A stretch of DNA of 64,000 bases from Alphaproteobacteria bacterium. GTDB taxonomy: Bacteria > Pseudomonadota > Alphaproteobacteria > Rhizobiales > Xanthobacteraceae. The stretch lies in the NCBI GenBank assembly GCA_016869215.1, contig VGEP01000024.1:1-64000 (forward strand). Direction: 5' to 3'. The notes under the pieces were generated by a model that was not told the origin of the DNA, ran no database searches, and saw nothing but the letters and a program-made list of their open reading frames with translations. The position numbers and the translations under genes were made by a program. Below are positions 8,111 to 16,586 of this stretch, piece by piece (within the stretch, counting starts at the first letter, position 1; the number at the start of each line of letters is the position of its first letter).

Positions 8111-9097
8111 TCAGTCGACCTTGAAGCCGATGGACTTCACCAGCTTGCCGAACTGATCGTAGTCGGTGCGGACCAGAGCCTGCAGCTCCTGCTGCGTCGT
8201 GATGTATGGCTCGCCCGAACCGGTGGAAATCAGCCGGTCCCTGACTTCCGGAATCTTCAGCACGGCGTTCAGCTCGGTGCGGAGCTTGTCGACGATCGCC
8301 TGCGGCGTGCCGCGCGGCGCCAGCAACACGTGCCAGAGACCGACGCGATAGCCGGGAAGGACTTCGCCGATCCCCGGCAATTCGGGCATGGTCGGCCAGC
8401 CCTTTTTCTCGGTGACCGCCAGACCCTTGAGCTTGCCGGACTTGATGTGCTGCACCACCGACGCGCCGCCGAACATCACGGCATTGTCGCCCGCGATGAC
8501 CGAGATCGACGCCGGCCCGCCGCCCCTGTACGGGACGTGCGTCATGTCGATCTTGGCCATCTGCTTCAGCATCTCCATCGCCAGGTGATGCTGGCTGCCG
8601 TTGCCGATCGAGGCATAGAACAGCGATCCCTTGGCCTGGCGCGCCTGCTCGATGAATCCGGCAAGGTCGTTGGACGGCACAATCTTCGGATTTGCCGCCA
8701 GCACGAGCTGATTGGTGATCGAGGTGGCGACCGGTACGAGGTCCTTCATCACGTCGACCGTCGACTTCGAATAGATGTGCGGGTTGACCACCAGCAGGCT
8801 GTTGTTGGCGTAGAGCAGGGTGTAGCCGTCGGGCGCAGACTTGGCGACGACCTCGGCCGAAATGTTGCCGTTCGCGCCCGGCCGGTGATCGACGATGATG
8901 TTCTGCCCGAGCCGCTCGCCGAGCGGCGGGCCGATGATGCGCACGATCAGGTCGCTCGCGCCGCCGGGCGGGTTGCTCACGACGAAGCGGATCGGGCGGT
9001 TCGGATAGGTCTGCGCCTGCGCCGCCTCGATCAAAGCGGCCAGCATCGCGCCGATTGCGGCGGCGGCCGTCAGTAGAAGCCTCGCGCTTCGAGCCAT
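8111..9097 (-). CDS. Bug/TctC-family periplasmic solute receptor (2 of 6)
   Basis: A 328-residue Bug receptor with a Sec-type signal ending near EAAQAQ, then TYPNRPIRFVVSNPPGGASD and KSAPDGYTLLYAN, the two family signatures, and HVPYRGGGPA in the ligand-binding lobe. The ATG at 9097 follows GGGG. It is the last gene downstream of the TRAP transporter/VOC series on the minus strand (106 bases after the VOC gene), so it may belong to that catabolic unit. The ligand is unknown; the family mostly takes carboxylates. Confidence 0.93.
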   Translation of the reverse strand: MARSARLLLTAAAAIGAMLAALIEAAQAQTYPNRPIRFVVSNPPGGASDLIVRIIGPPLGERLGQNIIVDHRPGANGNISAEVVAKSAPDGYTLLYANNSLLVVNPHIYSKSTVDVMKDLVPVATSITNQLVLAANPKIVPSNDLAGFIEQARQAKGSLFYASIGNGSQHHLAMEMLKQMAKIDMTHVPYRGGGPASISVIAGDNAVMFGGASVVQHIKSGKLKGLAVTEKKGWPTMPELPGIGEVLPGYRVGLWHVLLAPRGTPQAIVDKLRTELNAVLKIPEVRDRLISTGSGEPYITTQQELQALVRTDYDQFGKLVKSIGFKVD

Positions 9098-9211
9098 GAT
9101 TTGTCCCCTACAATGTTCGAACGAGCCGGGCGTCTTGCCCGTTTCGGCCTGAAGATTACGTCGCCCGCGTCGGCTCGCAAAGTCCGACGCCGCGGCTCTC
9201 GGTCGCGCCGG

Positions 9212-10105
9212 TCATTCCCGCCCGCGGAAGAAGTCCGGCGTCGGCGGCGGACCCCACATGTAGCTGGCCTTGTCAGCCTGCCAGACCTTCGGCCGCTGCG
9301 GCCGGTCCATGTGCCATGGCCGCGGATCGAAGTAGCCGAGGTCCTCATCCTTCATCTGGTCGAGTTCGGCATAGACCTCGATCACCCAGTCGTCGTGGTC
9401 GCGGTGAAAGGCCGCGACGTTGTGGCCGGGTCCGAGCCGCACCGGGCCCCAGATGATCGGAATCTTGCGCTGGCCGAACAGGTCGCAGGCGTTCTGCAGA
9501 TGCGAGAAGTCGCGCAGCTCGAACGCCATGTGGTGCATCTTGATGTTCTTGGCGGCGATGAAGTTCACCGCGTGATGATCGGCGTTGCAGCGCATGAACA
9601 CAAAGAAGTCGCCGATCCAGTCGGAGACGCGGAAGCCCAGGACCTTGCCGTAGAACTCCGCCATCTGTTTGGGGTCCTGGACCGCGAAGGCGAGGTGGCC
9701 GAGCTTGAGCGGGCCGATGCCGACCACCTGCGCGCCGTTGCCGAGATAGCTCCACTCTGTGAACAGCTCGATGTCGGTGCCCTTGGGATCCTGGAACGCC
9801 AGCACCTTGGGCTGTCCGGGCGCGGTGTCACTGCGTATTTCGGCAGCGACGCCGTGGCCTGCCAGATGCTTCTGCATGTCCGAGAAATCGGCCGAGGCCG
9901 GCACTTCGAACGACAGCTTGGCGCATCGCGGCTCAGATGCGCGCCGCAATTCGATCGTCAGCATGCCGATCTTGGTGGCGAGGTACGCACGGTCCTTCTC
10001 GCGCGCCGCCAGCGAAAGCCCGAGCACCTGGGTGTAGTAGTCGACCGCCTTGTCGAGGTCTGGCGTGTCGAATGTTGCATGCCCGATGCGGCAGACTTTG
10101 ATCAT
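9212..10105 (-). CDS. Double-domain VOC protein, extradiol dioxygenase-like (paralogue B)
   Basis: A 297-residue protein with two vicinal-oxygen-chelate domains in the arrangement of type I extradiol (catechol 2,3-) dioxygenases. The first domain starts RIGHATFDTPDLDKAVDYY; the second carries candidate iron ligands: His in LGHLAFAV, His in NADHHAVNF and Glu in WVIEVYAE. It would open a catecholic ring next to a hydroxyl pair. The ATG at 10105 overlaps the stop of the upstream paralogue (ATGA), so translation is coupled. The two paralogues match closely along their whole length, including the C-terminal PPTPDFFRGR, indicating a tandem duplication; they could work as separate enzymes or as a heteromer. 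Confidence 0.87.
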   Translation of the reverse strand: MIKVCRIGHATFDTPDLDKAVDYYTQVLGLSLAAREKDRAYLATKIGMLTIELRRASEPRCAKLSFEVPASADFSDMQKHLAGHGVAAEIRSDTAPGQPKVLAFQDPKGTDIELFTEWSYLGNGAQVVGIGPLKLGHLAFAVQDPKQMAEFYGKVLGFRVSDWIGDFFVFMRCNADHHAVNFIAAKNIKMHHMAFELRDFSHLQNACDLFGQRKIPIIWGPVRLGPGHNVAAFHRDHDDWVIEVYAELDQMKDEDLGYFDPRPWHMDRPQRPKVWQADKASYMWGPPPTPDFFRGRE

Positions 10106-11022
10106 CGATGCGCCTCGACGGAGGGCGGCGCGTCGCGGCCGCGCATGAAGTCCGGCGTCGGCGGCGGGCCCCAGACCAGGCCGGCGGACTTGCGGTTCCA
10201 GACCTTCGGGCGCTGCGGCTGGTCGACATGCCAGGGCTTCGGATCGAAGTAGCCGAGGTCCTCGTCCAGCATCTTGTCCAGTTCGGTGTAGAACTCGATG
10301 ATCTGGTCGTCGGGATTGCGGTGGTAAATAAAGATGTTGTGGCCGGCGCCGTGGCGGCCGGGGCCCCAGATGATGTCGATCTTCTTGCGCCCGAGCCACT
10401 CGCACGCCGCCTGCATGTGCGAGAAGTCCTTCAGCTCGTAGGCGATGTGATGGAACTTCACGCTGTTGCCGCGGATGAAGTTCACCGTGTGGTGGTCCGA
10501 ATTGCAGCGTAGGAACACGAAAAAGTCCTCGATCCAGTCCGAGACGCGGAAGCCGAGCACCTTGCAGTAGAAATCCGACGTTGCCTTGGGATCGGGCACC
10601 GCCATCGCCAGATGGCCGAGCTTGAGCGGACCGATACCATCCACCGGGATGTCGCGGCCGAGGAACTTCCATTCCGCGAACAGGTCGACCGCGGTGCCCT
10701 TGTTGTCCTGGAAGGTCAGCATCTTCGGTGTGCCGGGCGTGGAGTCGCTGCGGACCTCGCCCTTGATGCCGTCTGCGGCCAGCCGCTTTACGATGCTCTC
10801 GAAGTCGTCGGTCTGCGCCACTTCCAAGGCGAGCCTGGCGCAGCGCGGTTCGCCGGCGCGTTCGAGCTGCAGCACGAGCTGGCCGGTCTTGGTCGCGAAG
10901 AAGACGCGATCCTTTTCGCGCGCGGCGACCTTGAAGCCGACGACATGCTCGTAATAGTCGATCTGCCGGTCGAGGTCGGGCGTTTCGAATGTGGCGTGGC
11001 CGATCCGGCGGGCTTTGATCAT
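10102..11022 (-). CDS. Double-domain VOC protein, extradiol dioxygenase-like (paralogue A)
   Basis: A 306-residue protein, first of the tandem pair. It shows RIGHATFETPDLDRQIDYY at the N-terminus and the second-domain candidate ligands in LGHLAMAV, NSDHHTVNF and QIIEFYTE. The ATG at 11022 has AAGGA upstream; the frame beginning at 11091 is too long. It lies 75 bases after dctM and probably belongs to one transcript with the TRAP transporter, which suggests that the transporter imports the substrate or its precursor. The C-terminus ends in a short extension (DAPPSVEAHR) that the paralogue lacks. The exact catechol is not predictable. Confidence 0.87.
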   Translation of the reverse strand: MIKARRIGHATFETPDLDRQIDYYEHVVGFKVAAREKDRVFFATKTGQLVLQLERAGEPRCARLALEVAQTDDFESIVKRLAADGIKGEVRSDSTPGTPKMLTFQDNKGTAVDLFAEWKFLGRDIPVDGIGPLKLGHLAMAVPDPKATSDFYCKVLGFRVSDWIEDFFVFLRCNSDHHTVNFIRGNSVKFHHIAYELKDFSHMQAACEWLGRKKIDIIWGPGRHGAGHNIFIYHRNPDDQIIEFYTELDKMLDEDLGYFDPKPWHVDQPQRPKVWNRKSAGLVWGPPPTPDFMRGRDAPPSVEAHR

Positions 11023-11096
11023 CCGGTTGTCCTTCGTGGCATGCGCCGGAACGCGCGACACGCAGGGCGGCGGGCTTCCGGCTCGGTCCACGAAGG

Positions 11097-12371
11097 TTAC
11101 TTCATCAGCGCCACCGGCAACAGCGTGATCGCCGGAATGTAGGTAATCAGCACCAGCATGACCAGATAGACCGCCAGGAACGGCAGCATCCCCCGGTAGA
11201 GCGTCGGCAGAGGCGTGCCGAACAGGCCGTTGGCCGCGAACAGGTTCAATCCGAACGGCGGCATGAACAGACCGATGGCGAGGTTCACGGTGACGATGAT
11301 GCCGAAGTGCAGCGGATCAACGCCCGCGGCGTAGACGATCGGCGTCAGCAGCGGGGTCAGCAGCAAGATCGCGGCTGGCGGCTCCAGGATCGACCCCACG
11401 AACAGCAGGATGACGTTGATGACGAGGAGCAGCATCCAGGTTTCGAGATGCAGGCCGGCCACGAACGATACGAGCTGCGTGGGATATCCGCTGGTCGTGA
11501 TCAGCCAGCCGAACGCGCCGGCGGCCGAGACGATGATCAGCACCTGCGCGCTGAGCGCCGCCGAGTCGATGCTGATTTCCCAGAGGTCGCGCCAGGAAAT
11601 CTCGCGATAGATGAACATCGAAACCGCGATCGCATAGATGCAGGCGACGCCGGCCGCTTCGGTCGGGGTGAACAGCCCGCCGTAGATGCCGCCGAGGATC
11701 ACGACCGGTGCGAGGATCGCCCAGATCGAACCGCGCGACATCTGGCGGACGGTCTCGGCTTCCGGCTTCTCCGCGATCGGGATGTTCTTCACGCGCGCGT
11801 AGAAATACACGTAGATCGCCAGCGCCCCGCCGATCAGGATGCCGGGCACGAAGCCGGCGAGAAACAGCAGCGGGACGGACTGCTGCGCCGCGATCCCGTA
11901 GATGATCATCGGGATCGACGGCGGGATGATCACGCTGATGACGCCGCTCGCGGTCACCAGACTGACCGGGAATTCGTTGCCGTAGCCGTTCTTCCTCAGC
12001 GAGGGGATGGTGAGCTTGCCGATGGCCGCGACGCAGGCCACCGACGAGCCGGACATCACGCCGAACACTTCGGTCGACGCAATCGTCGCCATGCCGAGCG
12101 AGCCGCGCACGCCGCCGACCACCGCGAGAATGAGCTGGATCAGACGCCGCGCGAGGCCGCCGCGCGCCATCACGTCGCCCGCAAAGATGAACAGCGGAAC
12201 CGCGAGCAGCGGGAAGATGTCCAGGCTGCCGAACATCGCTGAGTGGATCGCCTGGACCGGATTGGGTCCGAGCATGATGCCGCCGAGCGTGGCCACCATC
12301 AGCACGGCAAAGATCGGAACGCCCATCAGCAGCAGCGCCGCGGGCAGCAGGCCGAGGACCAGCAAGGTCAT
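11097..12371 (-). CDS. dctM: TRAP transporter large permease DctM
   Basis: Large membrane subunit of a tripartite ATP-independent periplasmic transporter, 424 residues with about twelve hydrophobic helices. Family features include the GVPIFAVLM start, ARRLIQLI, the IIPPSIPMIIYG segment and FGLNLFAANG near the end. It forms the ion-driven translocation path and works with DctQ and the DctP receptor, whose genes lie immediately upstream. Its ATG overlaps the dctQ stop by four bases (ATGA). Confidence 0.94.
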   Translation of the reverse strand: MTLLVLGLLPAALLLMGVPIFAVLMVATLGGIMLGPNPVQAIHSAMFGSLDIFPLLAVPLFIFAGDVMARGGLARRLIQLILAVVGGVRGSLGMATIASTEVFGVMSGSSVACVAAIGKLTIPSLRKNGYGNEFPVSLVTASGVISVIIPPSIPMIIYGIAAQQSVPLLFLAGFVPGILIGGALAIYVYFYARVKNIPIAEKPEAETVRQMSRGSIWAILAPVVILGGIYGGLFTPTEAAGVACIYAIAVSMFIYREISWRDLWEISIDSAALSAQVLIIVSAAGAFGWLITTSGYPTQLVSFVAGLHLETWMLLLVINVILLFVGSILEPPAAILLLTPLLTPIVYAAGVDPLHFGIIVTVNLAIGLFMPPFGLNLFAANGLFGTPLPTLYRGMLPFLAVYLVMLVLITYIPAITLLPVALMK

Positions 12372-12907
12372 GGCTGGCCTCCCTGCCGCTCCGTCCCGGC
12401 CCGGACGAACGCGAGCACGGTCCGCACCGCCATCAGCAGCGCGACGATCGACAGGCCGATGGTCAGGAACGACTGCGGGATCCAGGACGGCACTTCGAGC
12501 GCATCGCTGCGCTGATCGAGCGTGTGCAGAATCGAAACGATCTTGGCGCTGGCCTGCACGATGACGGCGATTGCGGCGATGGCGACCACGGACCCGACCG
12601 CCATGATCGCACGGCGCAGGCCGGGCCCAGCCATGTCGACGAACGTATCGATGCGGATGTGCATGTTGCGCCAGGTGATCGCGACGGCGCCGGAGAACAC
12701 CGACAGGATCATCAGAAACAGCATAAGCTCTTCGGCCCAGCTGAACGGCGCGATGAAGATGTAGCGCGCGACGATGTTGGAGCCGTTGATGGCGACGATG
12801 CCCAGCAGGGCCGCCGCCGCGATCGCGAGGCAGACACGGGACAGTCCGTCGCCCAGGCGGTCGATCAACGCCGGCCGCCTGCCGCCGCCCTCGGATGGTT
12901 GATTCAT
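12368..12907 (-). CDS. dctQ: TRAP transporter small permease DctQ
   Basis: A 179-residue membrane protein with four predicted helices and the DctQ signatures NIVARYIF, SWAEELMLFLMI and RNMHIRID. It is the small subunit that pairs with DctM in the inner membrane. The gene is between dctP and dctM and overlaps dctM by four bases, so the three form one operon. The N-terminal 15 residues are polar and probably cytoplasmic. Confidence 0.93.
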   Translation of the reverse strand: MNQPSEGGGRRPALIDRLGDGLSRVCLAIAAAALLGIVAINGSNIVARYIFIAPFSWAEELMLFLMILSVFSGAVAITWRNMHIRIDTFVDMAGPGLRRAIMAVGSVVAIAAIAVIVQASAKIVSILHTLDQRSDALEVPSWIPQSFLTIGLSIVALLMAVRTVLAFVRAGTERQGGQP

Positions 12908-12973
12908 GCCCCTTCCGCTGCCGCCTCCGCCTCCTTACGGGAAGCGAAGGCCGCTGCGGTCCTCACTACGAGA

Positions 12974-14005
12974 TCAGTTCACCTTGTCGGCGATGGCCTT
13001 GAGTTTGGTGTAGAGCTCCTTGGACGGAGCGTTCTTGTCGAGCGTGGTCTGCACCGCCGCGCGGACCCGCTTTTCCGCGTCGGCCTGCTCGCCGGCCGAC
13101 AGCTTGACGATCTTGGCGCCGCGGTCGGTCCAGGCTTTGCGGTCGTCCTGGATGCGCTTGACCTGCCACTCGTACATCGGCGCTTCCAGTTTTGCGGCGA
13201 CGTCCCGGATGTGCTTCTGCAGGTCGGGCGCCAGCTTGTCGAACCAGATCTTGCTGACCAGCGCCGTCGTCGTCAGCGCCCACAGGCCGGTGTCGACCGC
13301 GTTCGGCGCCGAGTCGTTGTAGCGGAACGGCACGAACACGCCGATCACCGCGCTGACGCCGTCGATAGTGCCCTGCTGCAGCGCGGGAACCACTTCAGGC
13401 AGCGACATCGGCACGGGCGCCGCGCCCAGCGCCGCGACCGACGCCTGCTCGGTTTCCGACGCCAGCACACGCGTGCGCTTGCCGGCGAATCCCGCAAGGC
13501 TCGTGACCGGTTGCCGGAACACGAACATCTGGTGATCGTAGATTTGATACTGGATCGGGATCATCCCGCGCGTGGTCGAGAAGTCGGTGAAGATTTTCCG
13601 GAACTCGGGATTGTTCAGGACGCGGCGAGAGTGCGCGTTGTCCTTGAACAGGCCGGCCATCGCCAGCACCTGGTAGCGGCGATCGGCGCCGAAGAACAGT
13701 TCGGGCGGCCCCATCGCCGCCTCGATGGTGCCGAGCCGCAGACCTTCGGTCTGGCGCGGTGCGCCGCCGAGTTGGCCGGCCGGATAGACCTCGACCTTGA
13801 TGCGCCCGTTGGTGACTTTTTCCAGCTCGTCCTTGAAGCGCTTGAGCGTCTCGTGCTGGATATCGTTGAGCGTCAGCGTCGCAAACTTCATCGTGATCGG
13901 CTGCTGCGCCTGCGCCGGCGCGAATGCAAGCGCGGCCGCCGCCATGCCGATTGCGGCGAGGGTGCTGCTGCGGAACAGCACCGATCGGATGCTCGAATGT
14001 GTCAT
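12974..14005 (-). CDS. dctP: TRAP transporter solute receptor DctP
   Basis: Periplasmic receptor of the TRAP transporter, 343 residues. A Sec signal (LAAIGMAAAALAFAPAQA) precedes the mature start QQPITMKFATLTLND. The family segments visible are LKRFKDELEKVTNGRIKVEVYPAGQLGG, and GVSAVIGVFVPFRY in the ligand lobe. TRAP receptors of this kind bind organic acids through a conserved arginine. The ATG at 14005 follows GGGAGGG, one of the best ribosome sites in the window, which suits the need for excess receptor. It is first in the dctPQM-VOC-VOC order on the minus strand. Confidence 0.93.
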   Translation of the reverse strand: MTHSSIRSVLFRSSTLAAIGMAAAALAFAPAQAQQPITMKFATLTLNDIQHETLKRFKDELEKVTNGRIKVEVYPAGQLGGAPRQTEGLRLGTIEAAMGPPELFFGADRRYQVLAMAGLFKDNAHSRRVLNNPEFRKIFTDFSTTRGMIPIQYQIYDHQMFVFRQPVTSLAGFAGKRTRVLASETEQASVAALGAAPVPMSLPEVVPALQQGTIDGVSAVIGVFVPFRYNDSAPNAVDTGLWALTTTALVSKIWFDKLAPDLQKHIRDVAAKLEAPMYEWQVKRIQDDRKAWTDRGAKIVKLSAGEQADAEKRVRAAVQTTLDKNAPSKELYTKLKAIADKVN

Positions 14006-14284
14006 GTGTTATCCCTCCCCCTTGATCCAATGATGCTAGACCAGCGGGAAACGTCGTTTCAATCGCCAAATCCGCGCGCCGCAACCACTGCGGGCATGAC
14101 GCCATGCCGCGTCGGTAGAGGAGGCGCCTCAGCGCCACGGTCCTGCCCATGAGATGGGCGGGACGCGGCCGATATGCCCCTCTGCGTTACGGCACTTGTG
14201 TTTCGGTCGATTGTGCCAGATGCGGCTTGCGGCGTCCGATCCCCTGCGAGCAACCGCCGAATTCCGAAGTGTGTCACCTGACGG

Positions 14285-14869
14285 CTAATCCGGACGGCTG
14301 CGCCCGCGCCTGCGGATTTCGTCGACGGCGCGCTCGCCGTTCCGGGCGAATTTGCGCAGGAAGGCGGAGAGTGCCGCGAAATCCTTGCGCGATACACTTT
14401 CGAACAGGATGTCATTGATCTCGCGAACCAACGGCGCCACCTCGCGGATCGCCTCTTCGCCGCGCCGCGAGAGCCTGACCAGCACGCCGCGGCGGTCGCG
14501 CGGATTGATCCGCTTGACCAGAAGGCCTTTGCGGATCAGGCGGCCGACCTCGGTCGTGACATGCGGCGGCGCAAGCTGGACGTAGTCGGCGATCGCGCGG
14601 ATTGAAACACCATCGGTCTGCTGCCGGTAGGCGGTGCCGATCATCACCGCAAACTGCGATCCGGTGAGCCCCATGGCGCGCCCGAAGGCCTCGCGGCAGT
14701 CGGCGAGGTGGCCGAGCGCCAGCACCATCAGATAGAGCGTCTCCCGGAACGCGTCGTCCCCGCCGCGGTCGAGCAGCGCCGGATGCGACACGGTCCGCGG
14801 CGCGGCAAAGGTGGAATTGCGCCAGGGTGGGGCCCTCGGGGCAGGGGCGGATTTGCGGGAATTCGCCAT
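14285..14869 (-). CDS. MarR-family transcriptional regulator
   Basis: A 194-residue winged-helix regulator. The MarR core runs from LTGSQFAVMIGTAY through the recognition region IRAIADYVQLAPPHVTTEVGRLIRKGLL to the wing RINPRDRRGVLVRLS. A basic, proline-rich 35-residue N-terminal extension precedes it. MarR proteins usually repress the adjacent divergent gene and release DNA on binding an aromatic acid. Here the divergent neighbour is an HpaB-type hydroxylase, and a 19-base palindrome lies on that gene's promoter (14944-14962). I chose the ATG at 14869 over the in-frame TTG at 14875; neither has a good ribosome site. Confidence 0.9.
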   Translation of the reverse strand: MANSRKSAPAPRAPPWRNSTFAAPRTVSHPALLDRGGDDAFRETLYLMVLALGHLADCREAFGRAMGLTGSQFAVMIGTAYRQQTDGVSIRAIADYVQLAPPHVTTEVGRLIRKGLLVKRINPRDRRGVLVRLSRRGEEAIREVAPLVREINDILFESVSRKDFAALSAFLRKFARNGERAVDEIRRRGRSRPD

Positions 14870-14928
14870 GCGCAAGCGCGGGTTGAGGCGGGGAGGTCGC
14901 CGATTTGGTGCGGCAGGATGCGCCGGAA

Positions 14929-14962
14929 TTGACCCCGGCGCAATAGCTACATAATGTAGCTA
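14929..14962 (+). promoter_or_regulatory. Promoter of the HpaB-type gene with an overlapping MarR operator
   Basis: TTGACC (14929-14934) and TAATGT (14952-14957) are separated by exactly 17 bases and point toward the hydroxylase gene at 14995. A perfect inverted repeat, TAGCTACAT-A-ATGTAGCTA (14944-14962), covers the -10 element completely. Size, symmetry and position are those expected of a MarR dimer site, so repression by blocking RNA polymerase is likely. The palindrome is an A/T-rich island in GC-rich surroundings. That the adjacent MarR protein binds here is inference. Confidence 0.8.
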
Positions 14963-14994
14963 AATTCCGAACCTATCGAGATGGGGTCCGCGCC

Positions 14995-16479
14995 ATGTCC
15001 ACCGCCCAAGCCACGTCATCGCGTTTGCTGCGCACCGGCGACGAGTACCTGCGCTCGCTGCGCGACGGCCGCCAGGTGTTCATCGACGGCGAGCGCGTCA
15101 AGGACGTCACGGCGCATCCGGCGTTCCGCGAGGCGGCGCGTTCGATTGCTCGGCTTTACGACATCGCGGCCGATCCGGCCAACCGCGAGCTGATGACGTT
15201 TGCCTCGCCCAAGACCGGCGCGCCGGTGCTGCGCGCCTACCAGATTCCGAAGACGCATGCCGATCTCAAGGCGCGGCGGCTGTTTCACGAGAAATGGGCG
15301 GAGGCGACCTTCGGCCTGATGGGCCGCACGCCCGACCACGTCGCGGGCTTCTTCTGCGGCTATGCCGGCGCGCCGGAAATCTTCGCCGGCGGCGGCCAAA
15401 AATTCGCGGACAATGTGGTGAAGTTCTACGAGCGGATGCGCGACGAGCACCTCTACGTCAGCTACGCCATCGTGCCGCCGCAGATCGACCGCTCCAAGCC
15501 CGCGCACAAGCAGAGCGACCCGGCGCTCTACGCCGGCGTGGTGAAGGAGCGCGACGACGGCATCGTGATCTCGGGCGCCCAGCAGCTTGCGACCGGCGGG
15601 CCGTTGTCGGACTGGCTGCAGCTCGCATGCATCCACCCGCTTCAGCCGGGCGACGAGAACTACGCCAACGCGGTCTGTGTTCCGATCGACGCGCCCGGCC
15701 TCAAGCTCTATCCACGCAGGCCGTTCGCGCTCGGCGCGCGCAATTCGTTCGACAACCCGCTGTCGAGCCGGTTCGACGAGTCCGACGCCTATGTGGTGTT
15801 CGACAACGTGTTCGTGCCCTGGGAGAATGTGTTCATCTACCGCAATCCGGAAATCTCCCGCGACCAGTGGTGGAAGACGCCGTCGCATCTGCTTGGCAAC
15901 CACCAGGCGCAGTGCCGCTACGTCACCAAGCTCCGCTTCATGGTGGGGCTGGCGCAGCGCATGAACGAGATGACCGGAAACGTTGCGGCCCCGCCGGTGC
16001 AGGTGATGATGGGCGAGCTTGCTGCGCTGGTGTCGATCTACGAGGCGCTGCTGCATTCGCACGAGGCCACGGCGACGATCGTCAACGGCGTGCTGTGGCC
16101 GCACCGCACCACGCTCTATTCGGCGATGGCGATGCAGTCGGAGCTGAACGGACGGATGCTGGAGATGATCCGCGAGCTTGCGGGCGGCGCCTTCATCACG
16201 CTGCCGTCGTCGCTCGCCGATCTCGAAAGCCCGCAGACCGCGCCCGACATGGAGCGCTACATGCGCTCGGCCTCGACCGACGCCAAGGGCCGAGTCGCGC
16301 TGATGCGGCTGATGTGGGACTTCATCGGCTCGGAGTTCGGCAGCCGCCATCAGCAGTACGAGAAGTTCTACGGCGGCGCGTCGTTCCTGGTGAAGATGAA
16401 CGTCAACCGCTACTTCGACTGGAAGCGGGCGACGGGGCTGGTCGATCAGGCGCTGAAGCTACCGGCGGTCGAAAATTGA
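14995..16479 (+). CDS. 4-Hydroxyphenylacetate 3-hydroxylase-family flavin monooxygenase, HpaB-type
   Basis: Oxygenase component of a two-component FADH2-dependent hydroxylase, 494 residues, the usual HpaB length. It would add an ortho hydroxyl to a phenolic substrate. Visible family features are GDEYLRSLRDGRQVFIDGER at the N-terminus, SPKTGAPVLRAYQIPKT, the acyl-CoA-dehydrogenase-like middle (ISGAQQLATGGPLSDW) and DNVFVPWENVFIYR. No reductase (HpaC) gene is in the window, so reduced flavin must come from elsewhere. It is divergent from the MarR gene and convergent with ubiD. The substrate could be a phenol or hydroxybenzoate; some relatives act on pyrrole or other heterocyclic acids. Confidence 0.9.
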   Translation: MSTAQATSSRLLRTGDEYLRSLRDGRQVFIDGERVKDVTAHPAFREAARSIARLYDIAADPANRELMTFASPKTGAPVLRAYQIPKTHADLKARRLFHEKWAEATFGLMGRTPDHVAGFFCGYAGAPEIFAGGGQKFADNVVKFYERMRDEHLYVSYAIVPPQIDRSKPAHKQSDPALYAGVVKERDDGIVISGAQQLATGGPLSDWLQLACIHPLQPGDENYANAVCVPIDAPGLKLYPRRPFALGARNSFDNPLSSRFDESDAYVVFDNVFVPWENVFIYRNPEISRDQWWKTPSHLLGNHQAQCRYVTKLRFMVGLAQRMNEMTGNVAAPPVQVMMGELAALVSIYEALLHSHEATATIVNGVLWPHRTTLYSAMAMQSELNGRMLEMIRELAGGAFITLPSSLADLESPQTAPDMERYMRSASTDAKGRVALMRLMWDFIGSEFGSRHQQYEKFYGGASFLVKMNVNRYFDWKRATGLVDQALKLPAVEN

Positions 16480-16520
16480 AGCGCACCGCGCGCGGGGTCC
16501 CGGTTATCGGCGATTGGACC

Positions 16521-16578
16521 GGGGTCCCGGGTCAGCATCGCAGCATTCGCTGATGCTCATGCTGCGCTGCGCCCGGGG
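16521..16578. repeat. Palindromic intergenic repeat (family A)
   Basis: Begins GGGGTCCCGGGTCAGC and ends GCTGCGCTGCGCCCGGGG, forming an imperfect hairpin between two convergent genes. The same pattern (CCCGGGTC...GCTGCGCTG.GCCCGGG) occurs at 32951-33000 in the opposite orientation, so it is a dispersed element. It probably also serves as a transcription stop here. Confidence 0.65.
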
Positions 16579-16586
16579 CAAGCGCC

